DNA of 23,798 nucleotides from CAWUKT01 sp963923035 (GTDB lineage Bacteria > Bacteroidota > Bacteroidia > J057 > JADKCL01). Shown here piece by piece: positions 8,384 to 14,647 of this stretch. The stretch spans positions 1 through 23,798 of the forward strand of contig CAWUKT010000100.1 in NCBI GenBank assembly GCA_963923035.1. Direction: 5' to 3'. The position numbers and the translations under genes are program-made. Positions within the stretch are counted from its first letter, which is position 1, and every line of letters starts with the position of its first letter. Below the pieces are notes generated by a model, which made no database searches, had not been told where the DNA came from, and saw nothing but the letters and a program-made list of their open reading frames with translations.

Positions 8384-8944
8384 TCAGATGGGAGAACCGC
8401 CGCCGTCGGTGTCGGTGATGCCAACAATCAGGATGCCCAGGGAATCGTTTTTGACCACAAAGTTGATCTGGCCGAACTTGGAGCCATCGCTGAGCCCAGT
8501 GATGCCTTTGTTGGAGATCTTGTAGCCGGAGGTGACGTCTTCGGGGGCACTGCTGGATTTGAAGTAGTTGTAGCAGGCATCGTATACGGCCGGACTGGAT
8601 TCCGGACGCTGCATGTACCAGAGGCACATGGTATAGGTATCGTCCCCGAGGAAATCGGTGCGAAAATTGAATTTCAGGATATTGCTGCTGCTCCCTGAGC
8701 TGGCCTCGTTGTAAGGCAGGTACCACTCATTGTTTTCGCTATCCATGCCCTCGGCATTGCTGAACATTACCTGGCCCACAAAACTATCGGTGAAGGCGGC
8801 ATCGGAAATCGATTGGGGGTACAAGGTGACGACGAGTTTGTAATAAGTTGTCCCTTCGCCTTCGCTGGCGGGCAGAACTTTAAGGTCATTGTTGATCTGA
8901 GGCAAAGGAATGCTGACAGATCCTGTTTCGAGGTCAAAAGCCAT
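8384..8944 (-). CDS. Hypothetical 186-aa protein, peptidase operon partner
   Basis: Not recognised. It begins MAFDLETGSVSIPLPQIN with no signal peptide or membrane helix. The sequence looks beta-rich with many Ser, Asp and Gly; segments such as TYYKLVVTLYP, FVGQVMFSN, ILKFNFRTDF, DTYTMCLWYM and FGQINFVVKN alternate like strands of a beta-sandwich. It ends in a flexible DTDGGGSPI tail. The gene is first in a probable two-gene - strand operon with the C1 peptidase 13 bp downstream, and it diverges from the helical-repeat gene at 9056 across 111 bp. Like the small proteins at 10847-12092, it is a short, leaderless, probably beta-structured protein, but no convincing sequence similarity to them was seen. 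Confidence 0.75.
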   Translation of the reverse strand: MAFDLETGSVSIPLPQINNDLKVLPASEGEGTTYYKLVVTLYPQSISDAAFTDSFVGQVMFSNAEGMDSENNEWYLPYNEASSGSSSNILKFNFRTDFLGDDTYTMCLWYMQRPESSPAVYDACYNYFKSSSAPEDVTSGYKISNKGITGLSDGSKFGQINFVVKNDSLGILIVGITDTDGGGSPI

Positions 8945-9055
8945 ACGTAGAGTGTTTTAGGTGGTTGATCGATGAAAGCAGGAAAAATAACGGGAGAAAT
9001 AACTGAAAAATCAAGCCGACGTTTCATGAAGCGAAGGGGAATGATAACTTGAGGA
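8945..9055. promoter_or_regulatory. Divergent intergenic region with both promoters
   Basis: This 111-bp gap separates two divergent start codons, so promoters for both the peptidase operon (- strand) and the helical-repeat gene (+ strand) should lie here. It is more AT-rich than the flanking genes (9000-9015 in particular). I found no clear match to the Bacteroidota TTTG / TAnnTTTG promoter in either direction. A GAGG at 9051-9054 directly precedes the ATG at 9056 and is too close to be a well-spaced ribosome binding site. Confidence 0.45.
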
Positions 9056-10576
9056 ATGGCCCGATTGGATGAACTGCATGCGCTGGTAAGCTCCCTTAGC
9101 CAAGGGGAGAAGCGGCATTTTCGCAGGCTCCTGGCCGACCTGCGGAAGCCCGGCGAATCCCAGGCCATGCAGCTCTTCGAATTGCTCTGCCGGCAACCCG
9201 AAATGACTCCTGGGGCGCTCCAGGACAAGATCAAGGAGGCGGGGTTGGGGAAAAACCTGGCCACGGTCATTCCCCGTCTCAACCAACAAATCCTCAAAAG
9301 CGTGGTCCACCTCAAGACCTCCGACAATGTCGACGCACGCTTGTACCAAATGCTCGGGGAAATCAAGGTCCTGTACGCCAAGCACCTCTACGCGCAGGGC
9401 ATGCGCATGATCAAGACCGCCCGCCGGGTGGCCCACGAGTATTCCCGCACGAACCTGGAATTGGAGTTGCTGTCCTGGGAGCGCCGATTTTTCATCGACG
9501 CCAATTCCCAGGCCACCGATCTCCACCTTTCCACCCTTCGGGCGGAAGGCCAGCGCCTGCTCGACCTCCTCCAGTTGCAGCTGCAGCTCCGGCAGCTCCA
9601 ATCCGAGGCCCGGGCCGCTTCCCGCAAAAACCTGTCTCCCAAGAAGCCCGAAGATGCCCCGCAACTGGCCCAATTCTGGCGGGAAGACCTGTTCACCTTG
9701 GCCGAAGCCTCCGACGACGGCCTCTCGCAGCTCCTGGCGGGAAGTGTCCAGGGCATTTACCATACCCTTCATCGTGATTTCCAGGCGGCGTACGAGGCCT
9801 TGTTGCCGGTCATGCGGTTGTGGGAGGGCAATGCGAAATGGGTGGAGGACAAGGCGGAACTCCTGTTGATTGTGTTCAACAACTTCTTCAATGCGGCCAT
9901 CGTGGCCTTGAATGACATGGCTCCCCTGGAGCATTTTCTGAACCTGATCCGCAAGATCCGGTTCAAGGACGAGGTCCTCCAATTTCGGTCCCGCCGGATG
10001 GTGTACACGCAGGAGTTCATTTACTGCCTGAACTACGCCCGCTTTGGGCGGGGGAAGACTTTGGCAAGCCGCATCGAAGTGTGGCTGCCCCAGGTGCAGG
10101 ACCGGCTGAGCCGGTCCCAGTGGATCATGTTTCACTACAACCTGTCCATTTTCTATTTCCTCTCCGACAATTTCAGCGCCGCCAACCGCAGCTTGCTGGT
10201 CATCCACCAACTTCCCGCCGGCCCCATCCGCAACGACGCGCGGCGGGTATGTGCGTTGCTGCGCATTCTGGTCCAGTACCAATTGGGGAATGTGGACCTG
10301 TGCGAGTCGATGGTCCGGAATGCCCGGCGCGGATTCCAGGCCCAAATCGAGGGGGACCATCCCCATATGAAGGCCTTGCGCGGCCTCGGGCCGGTCCTCA
10401 AGGCGCTGCCCGGGGAAGACCTGCGGGAGCAATTGCATCAGTTGATACGGAGCCTGGACGGGATCCAACCTTTTCTGGGCCAACAGGAGATCATCTTGTG
10501 GGCGGAGTCGATGCTAAAAGGGAACACCATCCAAGGGGAGTTCGAGCAGTTGGTGGCGGCAATTCAGGGGAAATAG
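9056..10576 (+). CDS. Helical-repeat protein of unknown function (Bacteroidota family)
   Basis: A 506-residue, almost entirely alpha-helical, Leu/Arg/Gln-rich protein without signal peptide or membrane helix, so presumably cytoplasmic. The N-terminus LVSSLSQGEKRHFRRLL matches a motif (L--SLS--EKR-FK) that I recall from a family of Bacteroidota proteins of similar size and unknown function. The following segment (MQLFELLCRQPEMTPGAL, with LNQQILKSV) looks like a helix-turn-helix or alpha-solenoid start. The remainder has repeated helical pairs resembling degenerate TPR units (e.g. YHTLHRDFQAAYEALLPVM and YFLSDNFSAANRSLLVI). Alpha-solenoids usually bind proteins; a regulator or scaffold is plausible but not shown. 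It stands divergent to the peptidase operon and upstream of the small-paralogue cluster. The 490-aa frame on the opposite strand is a shadow. Confidence 0.82.
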   Translation: MARLDELHALVSSLSQGEKRHFRRLLADLRKPGESQAMQLFELLCRQPEMTPGALQDKIKEAGLGKNLATVIPRLNQQILKSVVHLKTSDNVDARLYQMLGEIKVLYAKHLYAQGMRMIKTARRVAHEYSRTNLELELLSWERRFFIDANSQATDLHLSTLRAEGQRLLDLLQLQLQLRQLQSEARAASRKNLSPKKPEDAPQLAQFWREDLFTLAEASDDGLSQLLAGSVQGIYHTLHRDFQAAYEALLPVMRLWEGNAKWVEDKAELLLIVFNNFFNAAIVALNDMAPLEHFLNLIRKIRFKDEVLQFRSRRMVYTQEFIYCLNYARFGRGKTLASRIEVWLPQVQDRLSRSQWIMFHYNLSIFYFLSDNFSAANRSLLVIHQLPAGPIRNDARRVCALLRILVQYQLGNVDLCESMVRNARRGFQAQIEGDHPHMKALRGLGPVLKALPGEDLREQLHQLIRSLDGIQPFLGQQEIILWAESMLKGNTIQGEFEQLVAAIQGK

Positions 10577-10846
10577 AAGGCGCAAAACCAAAACTTTATT
10601 GTATTGATCAGGATTGGATTAATGGCTTTAAAATAGCTTCAGTATTTATTAATGTTGATTTGGGGACAATTTATGTTGTATCAAAATGGGAGGGGTTTGG
10701 TTTCAGCTCCCGGAGCCCGGACCCTATGTTTGTATTGTTCGCTCGGGGCAAGGATGCAACGAGATGGATACGGAAGGAAAGCGGCCTTCACGGCCCGGGA
10801 CCGACCGGATTTACAATACATTTTTTAACCCATTTACATCAACATC
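10577..10846. other. Low-GC gap with open frames but no convincing gene
   Basis: The first ~110 bp are clearly AT-richer than everything around them, then composition returns to normal. Frames stay open here without good start codons: a 58-codon ATG frame at 10652-10828, and a continuation in the frame reading YCIDQDWINGFKI. None has a recognisable domain or spacing to a ribosome site. It probably contains the promoter and leader of the small-paralogue cluster, possibly with decayed coding sequence. Confidence 0.4.
10701..10732 (+). promoter_or_regulatory. Candidate Bacteroidota-type promoter for the small-paralogue cluster
   Basis: TATGTTTG at 10725-10732 matches the Bacteroidota -7 consensus TAnnTTTG exactly. 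The -33 partner is only approximate: TTTC at 10701-10704 has 20-bp spacing, while a true TTTG at 10696-10699 is 25 bp away. Transcription would begin near 10740, leaving an untranslated leader of about 105 nt before the ATG at 10847. This is a pattern match only. Confidence 0.3.
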
Positions 10847-11206
10847 ATGTCTAACTCATTCACCAAAAACGTAACCCTTTACAGCACCACCGCCGAAGCC
10901 CAAATGACCTGGAACTTCCAGATCGACGACAGCGCACTGAGCGGTACGGCCAGCTACCTCCCCAACGGCGGCACCTCGGTCGAATTCAAAAACCTTTCTG
11001 GTACGGTTCAATTCCGGGGCGGCTACCCCAACGGCCCCTTCACCATCGATGTGACCGGCGGTAAAGACAGCTTTGGCGAATCGATCTCCGCCGCCCTGAG
11101 CGTCGATGCGGACTGGACCAGCGGCAAAGGCGGCTTCACTATCACCGAGGCCCTCGGTGCCATGATCAACGCGCCAACCGATACCCCGATCAGCAACCAA
11201 AAATAA
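10847..11206 (+). CDS. Small leaderless beta-rich protein, tandem paralogue 1
   Basis: Not a family I can name. The product is 119 residues, without signal peptide, Cys or membrane helix. It alternates short hydrophobic strands with Gly/Ser/Asn turns (KNVTLYS, MTWNFQIDD, SGTASYLPNGG, GTVQFRGG, GPFTIDVTGG, SISAALSVDADW, GGFTITE), which suggests a small beta-sandwich. About half its residues are identical to those of the next gene, including the start MSNSF-KNVTLYS and the end DTPISN; the third gene is a more distant copy. The leader has T6 (10821-10826) and ATCAACA at -9 to -3, typical of A-rich Bacteroidota start regions. A structural, toxin-like or lectin-like role is possible; nothing in the sequence decides. 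Confidence 0.8.
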   Translation: MSNSFTKNVTLYSTTAEAQMTWNFQIDDSALSGTASYLPNGGTSVEFKNLSGTVQFRGGYPNGPFTIDVTGGKDSFGESISAALSVDADWTSGKGGFTITEALGAMINAPTDTPISNQK

Positions 11207-11223
11207 CCTCACAATGGTAGGAA

Positions 11224-11268
11224 GGGGGCTGATACGCCCCCGGCCCACCAGGCTTTCATCTCTTTTTT
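11224..11268 (+). terminator. GGGGGC/GCCCCC hairpin and T6 between paralogues 1 and 2
   Basis: Stem GGGGGC (11224-11229) / GCCCCC (11236-11241), loop TGATAC, followed after 21 nt by T6 at 11263-11268. The distance to the T tract is longer than in a standard intrinsic terminator, so it may be a partial terminator, an mRNA 3'-end stabiliser, or an element setting the ratio of the paralogues. The same arrangement recurs at 11657-11699. Confidence 0.5.
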
Positions 11269-11290
11269 ATCACCTATTAGCAACAACATC

Positions 11291-11644
11291 ATGTCCAACT
11301 CATTCTCCAAAAACGTAACCCTTTACAGCATTACCGACGCAGGTAAGATGACCTGGAACCTCAAGATTCAAGACAGCGGCCTGTCCGGCTCTGCGAACTA
11401 TGCTCCCTTCGACGGGGAAGCGGTTGAATTCCCCGAGATCGGCGGAGTCGTCCAGTACCAGGGTGGCATCTACAACGGGCCTTTCACGGTCGACGTCACC
11501 AGTGGCATGGCTGTCAATGGGGATGCGGTCTCCGCCGCCCTGACCGTCAATGACGACTGGGCCAGTGGCGAAGGCGGCTTCCTCATCGAGGTAAGAAATG
11601 GCAATCCGATTTCTGCTCCTTACGACACCCCCATCTCCAACTAA
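11291..11644 (+). CDS. Small leaderless beta-rich protein, tandem paralogue 2
   Basis: The product is 117 residues and is clearly a duplicate of the preceding gene: MSNSFSKNVTLYS, MTWNLKIQD, LSGSANY, VEFPEIGG, GPFTVDVTSG, VSAALTVNDDWASG, GGFLIE and final DTPISN align without large gaps. No signal peptide, Cys or membrane segment. Differences cluster in the predicted turns rather than the strands, as expected for a conserved fold with variable loops. The ATG lies 84 bp after the stop of paralogue 1, preceded by T6 and CAACAACATC. Function unknown; probably the same type of role as paralogue 1, possibly as subunits of one assembly (inference). Confidence 0.8.
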   Translation: MSNSFSKNVTLYSITDAGKMTWNLKIQDSGLSGSANYAPFDGEAVEFPEIGGVVQYQGGIYNGPFTVDVTSGMAVNGDAVSAALTVNDDWASGEGGFLIEVRNGNPISAPYDTPISN

Positions 11645-11656
11645 ACCAGACTTCAC

Positions 11657-11699
11657 GATCGGGGGCAACCGGCCCCCGATCCCATTTCCTGCCTTTTTT
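11657..11699 (+). terminator. Hairpin and T6 between paralogues 2 and 3
   Basis: A perfect 10-bp stem GATCGGGGGC (11657-11666) / GCCCCCGATC (11672-11681) with loop AACCG, then T6 at 11694-11699. It starts 12 nt past the stop codon. The core is the same G5C/GC5 as the hairpin after paralogue 1 but the outer pairs differ, so the structure appears conserved. Terminator or mRNA-processing element; the T tract is 12 nt from the stem. Confidence 0.55.
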
Positions 11700-11723
11700 C
11701 ACCAACCATCAATCATCAACACC

Positions 11724-12092
11724 ATGTTCGACTCAACTCCCGAAACCCTCGTCCTTCACAGCAGCCACGATGGCATCGCTATCCAATGGACGCTCCACCC
11801 GAAAACGAATCCCCTGACCGGTACGGTCGTCCTGAATCCGGGAAGCTCCGATCCGATGACAATGTCCATTTTCTCCGGCCAGGCCCTGATTCCTCACTTC
11901 CCTGGACCTGAGAAAGCCGAAATTTCCCTCAAAGCAAACAATGCGGCCCGTGAGATGGGAATTTCTGCAGAGATCAAACTCAATCCCGGATTGCAAGCTG
12001 GCGGGGTGAGCTACCAATTCCGCTCTTCGATTCCCGGAATGATCATGAAGAGTGCGGTGGCTCCCGTAGCCATTTCGGTGAGCCAGGGATAA
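11724..12092 (+). CDS. Small leaderless protein, diverged tandem paralogue 3
   Basis: The frame is open from further upstream, but the ATG at 11724 is chosen because it carries the same ATCAACA leader at -9 to -3 as paralogue 1 and avoids running through the upstream hairpin. The product is 122 residues. It is a distant copy of the two genes before it: LVLHSSHDGIAIQWTLHPKTNPLTGTVV aligns with VTLYSTTAEAQMTWNFQIDDSALSGTAS, keeping the Leu-x-Ser, Trp and Leu-Ser/Thr-Gly-Thr positions, and ISAEIKLNPG aligns with ISAALSVDAD. The C-terminal part is Met/Pro-rich and unlike the others (SSIPGMIMKSAVAPVAISVSQG). No signal peptide. Function unknown; its divergence suggests an older duplication and perhaps a distinct part in the same assembly. 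Confidence 0.72.
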   Translation: MFDSTPETLVLHSSHDGIAIQWTLHPKTNPLTGTVVLNPGSSDPMTMSIFSGQALIPHFPGPEKAEISLKANNAAREMGISAEIKLNPGLQAGGVSYQFRSSIPGMIMKSAVAPVAISVSQG

Positions 12093-12163
12093 GCCTTCAA
12101 AAAAAAGCAGCTTCGTCACGGTGCAACCCAGGCCCCGCCGGTTCGGTAGGGGCTTGGTCCATT

Positions 12164-12191
12164 GGGGGAGAGGGGAAATAGGGGAGGAGGG
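12164..12191 (+). other. Canonical G-quadruplex motif
   Basis: Four G runs GGGGG, GGGG, GGGG and GGG with loops AGA, AAATA and AGGA (12164-12191) fit the G3+N1-7 rule on the + strand, i.e. the RNA-like strand for the flanking genes. It lies in the 278-bp gap between paralogue 3 and the TMTC-like gene. Folding is predicted from the pattern only. Confidence 0.55.
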
Positions 12192-12268
12192 AATGCTCGA
12201 AGAAAATGTCCGGAGCAGAGTGGGGGAAGAAAAGACACTTGGTCAATAGTAGAATGTGTTGATGTTTT

Positions 12269-12297
12269 GGGGGCCGGGGATTTGGAGCCCGGCCCCC
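12269..12297. other. GC-rich hairpin upstream of the TMTC-like gene
   Basis: A perfect 10-bp stem GGGGGCCGGG (12269-12278) / CCCGGCCCCC (12288-12297) with a 9-nt loop. No T tract follows on either strand, so it is not a standard terminator. It resembles the G5C hairpins after paralogues 1 and 2 and is the third of the set, though 177 bp from the nearest stop. Confidence 0.45.
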
Positions 12298-12370
12298 GCT
12301 TGGGGCAGATAATCGAATGGCTACCTTCCCAATTTGAAATTCATTAACTTCCTCCCAAATTCGGTCAGCA

Positions 12371-14413
12371 TTGAATACATACACCCAACCAGCCATTCCG
12401 CCCCGGCTCCGTTGGATCCTCGCCGGGGTCCTGTTCGTCATCAGCTGGGGCATCTTTGCCAATACCCTCAGCCACGGCTACGTGTGGGACGATGCCATTG
12501 CCATCACCCAAAACCCCCGGACCCAACAGGGCCTGGATGGCGTCGCGGAACATTTTCAGTTCCGCTCCCGCTATGAACTGGCCGACTTCAATGGCTACCG
12601 CCCCATTGCCCTGACCACTTTCTCCCTCGACATCGAACTCTTTGGCAACAGTCCCGAGGCCGCCCACCGCATGCAGGTCCTCTATTTTTCCCTGCTCGTC
12701 CTCGCCATTTTCTTCACCCTCCAACGACTATTCCCCGAGGCCCATCCATTTTATCCCTTCATGGCGGCCCTGTTATTTGCGGTCCATCCGCTCCACGTGG
12801 AGGTCGTCGCGAACCTAAAGTCGCGGGACGAGATGCTGGGCCTGCTATTCGGCGTATTGGCCCTCAACTTCTTCATTCGCTTTGTGCGGGAACAGAAATG
12901 GTGGGCCCTGCCGGTGAGTTTTGCGCTGTTGGTGCTGGGGATTCTGAGCAAAGAAAATACGATCACTTACCTGGGCGTGTTTGTGGTGGTGGCCTGGGTG
13001 GTGGGAAGCAATCTGAAAAATCGACTGATTGGCGTGGCGAGTGTGGTGGGCATCGTGGTGCTGGTTCTGGGCGTATTCCAGGTCCTGACCGGGCGGGCGC
13101 CCGGCGCCTCTCCGGATGAAACGACCCCGGCGTTCATCGAGAACATGGTCGTCAACAACTCCCACGCGACCAATATGTCCTTTGTCGAGCGACTCGTCAA
13201 TTCCGGCCATTTGTTCCTCCTCTACCTCCGCAATTTCCTCTGGCCCACCGAACTGGTCTACCACAGTGGGTTCAATCACATTCCGGTCCTGTCGGCCGGG
13301 AATCCTATAGGCCTGTTGGGCGCACTGTTGATGCTGGGCCTGCCGCTTTTCATGGGGGTAATGGCACTTTTGCACCGGTGGCGCGATCTGGTCCTCGGCT
13401 TTTTCCTGTTTTTCATTCCCCTGACCATTTACCTGCAAGTGGCCCTGCTCGTTCCCGATACCATGGCCGACCGCTTCATGTTTGCCCCATCGTTGGGCCT
13501 GGCCTGGATGGTGGTGATGCTGGTGCGGAGGCTTGCCAAAGGCAGGATCGGAGCCATGCCGTGGGGAGACGGAGTGGTGAAGGGAAACAAGCTCAACCTC
13601 GGGGGAATGGAGCGCAATTGGATGATAGGAGGGGGCGCGCTGGTGCTGCTGGCGGGGTTCTGGGCGGTTCTGACGGTCCAGCGGAATCCCGTCTGGGCCG
13701 ATAACCTGAGCCTGTTCAATGCCGATATTGAGGTGTTGGAGGCGGATGGGAAGGCGCACTATTACCTGGCGACGGAATTGATGGTGCGGTACGGGCAGGA
13801 TCCGATGCGGGGGAAGGAGCAGGCGGAGGCAATCGAACATTATTATACGGCCATTGAGAAGAGTCCATTTCTATTTTATGCCCGCTTGGAACTGGGGGAT
13901 CATTTGGTGAATGTGGGGCGGGTGCAAGAGGGCGTGCAGGTATTGGATGCGGCCCGGAAAAAGTTTCCTGAGCACGCCGACCCTCAGTTTTATTTTGGCA
14001 AGGCGGCCTTCATGGCGGAAGATTACCCGGGGGCCGTCGATGGCTTTTCGAAGGCGCTGGCCTTGGTTCCGGATGATCCGGACATTCCCGTCTTGCTGGC
14101 CCAGTCCTACGGGCGCAGCGGAGAGTTCGAGACGGGGGTCCGCCTCGTCGACAGCCTGATCCGGGTCCAGCCCCGGAACCTGACCTTCCGGGATGCCCGC
14201 TCGGACATCTACTTTGAACGGGGTCAGTCAGTTAGGGACAGTATTTTGTTGCGCCGTTCCTTTCAGGAGATGGAGCAGATGCTCGAGATTGAACCCAACA
14301 ATGAATATTTCTGGAAAAAGATGATTGGTCGCTATCAACTGCTGGGGGACAACGAGAATGCGGGCATCTGGTACCAAAAAGCTCTGCAAAAAGGCGTATT
14401 GTCTCCTCAATAA
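12371..14413 (+). CDS. TMTC-like GT-C membrane glycosyltransferase with C-terminal TPRs
   Basis: A 680-residue protein. No ATG lies in frame between the upstream stop (12335) and residue 101, so TTG at 12371 is the likely start (ATT at 12359 is another option). The first membrane helix (14-32) leads to the luminal/periplasmic loop with Asp40-Asp41 in GYVWDDAI, the metal-binding acidic motif of GT-C enzymes. About ten further helices follow to residue 437, then TPRs from about 455 to the end. HPLHVEVVANLKSRDE (139-154), WPTELVYHSG (291-300) and DTMADRFMFAPSLG (363-376) are typical of the TMTC/DUF1736-type family, whose animal members O-mannosylate cadherins. Likely role: transfer of a lipid-linked sugar to exported proteins or glycans at the inner-membrane periplasmic face. 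The next gene is a T9SS cargo rich in possible O-glycosylation sites, which fits but does not prove a link. Confidence 0.82.
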   Translation: MNTYTQPAIPPRLRWILAGVLFVISWGIFANTLSHGYVWDDAIAITQNPRTQQGLDGVAEHFQFRSRYELADFNGYRPIALTTFSLDIELFGNSPEAAHRMQVLYFSLLVLAIFFTLQRLFPEAHPFYPFMAALLFAVHPLHVEVVANLKSRDEMLGLLFGVLALNFFIRFVREQKWWALPVSFALLVLGILSKENTITYLGVFVVVAWVVGSNLKNRLIGVASVVGIVVLVLGVFQVLTGRAPGASPDETTPAFIENMVVNNSHATNMSFVERLVNSGHLFLLYLRNFLWPTELVYHSGFNHIPVLSAGNPIGLLGALLMLGLPLFMGVMALLHRWRDLVLGFFLFFIPLTIYLQVALLVPDTMADRFMFAPSLGLAWMVVMLVRRLAKGRIGAMPWGDGVVKGNKLNLGGMERNWMIGGGALVLLAGFWAVLTVQRNPVWADNLSLFNADIEVLEADGKAHYYLATELMVRYGQDPMRGKEQAEAIEHYYTAIEKSPFLFYARLELGDHLVNVGRVQEGVQVLDAARKKFPEHADPQFYFGKAAFMAEDYPGAVDGFSKALALVPDDPDIPVLLAQSYGRSGEFETGVRLVDSLIRVQPRNLTFRDARSDIYFERGQSVRDSILLRRSFQEMEQMLEIEPNNEYFWKKMIGRYQLLGDNENAGIWYQKALQKGVLSPQ

Positions 14414-14422
14414 GGTTTTTTT
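14397..14422 (+). terminator. Weak hairpin plus T7 at the end of the TMTC-like gene
   Basis: TATTG (14397-14401) pairs with CAATA (14408-14412), overlapping the stop codon, and T7 follows at 14416-14422. The stem has only 5 weak pairs, so termination may be partial and some transcripts could run into the T9SS cargo gene. Confidence 0.3.
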
Positions 14423-14647
14423 GACCGGGTTTATGGGGGGAATTCCATTGAATCTACTTATTTTGACCCCTACTTAGGGTTGTAACTATCGATTGAGCTT
14501 CATTTAAACCCTCTGGTGTCTATTTATACCACTACAATTGACTTAACAAAACCGCTCTTCTAGACTCAAAATTTCGATCAGCTCGTTCTTTTTTTATTCA
14601 TTCATTCAATTATTCATTCTATAACTAAAGCCAAGACGTTACTGAAC
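14423..14647 (+). promoter_or_regulatory. AT-rich leader region of the T9SS cargo gene
   Basis: The AT-rich gap before the cargo gene. It holds a palindrome CCCTA-CT-TAGGG (14468-14479) that could be an operator, and a loose promoter-like pair TTTG (14462-14465) / TAACTATC (14483-14490). A T8 tract and several ATTC copies (ATTCATTCATTC, then ATTATTCATTC) occupy roughly 14588-14620. None of these is a strong match, but the composition contrast argues for a regulatory region. Confidence 0.35.

Noticed and set aside
8371..8427. Longer start of the C1 peptidase at 8427
   Set aside because: It would overlap the upstream gene by 44 bp, adds no signal peptide, and the ATG at 8370 gives a natural 13-bp gap.
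9011..10483. 490-aa open frame on the - strand
   Set aside because: Antisense shadow of the helical-repeat gene; Pro/Gln/Gly-rich with no fold signature, an artefact of high GC at third codon positions.
10081..10854. 257-aa + strand frame running from the helical-repeat gene into the small paralogue
   Set aside because: Out of frame with the real gene over most of its length and Pro/Arg/Gly-rich there; only its last part, in the low-GC gap, is noted separately.
12845..13840. 331-aa His/Gln-rich frame on the - strand
   Set aside because: Complement of the hydrophobic helices of the TMTC-like protein, which gives His/Gln-rich nonsense.
14588..14620. ATTC copies as a possible CRISPR or phase-variable repeat
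   Set aside because: Only a few irregular ATTC copies in an AT-rich leader; no spacer structure and no coding frame to switch.
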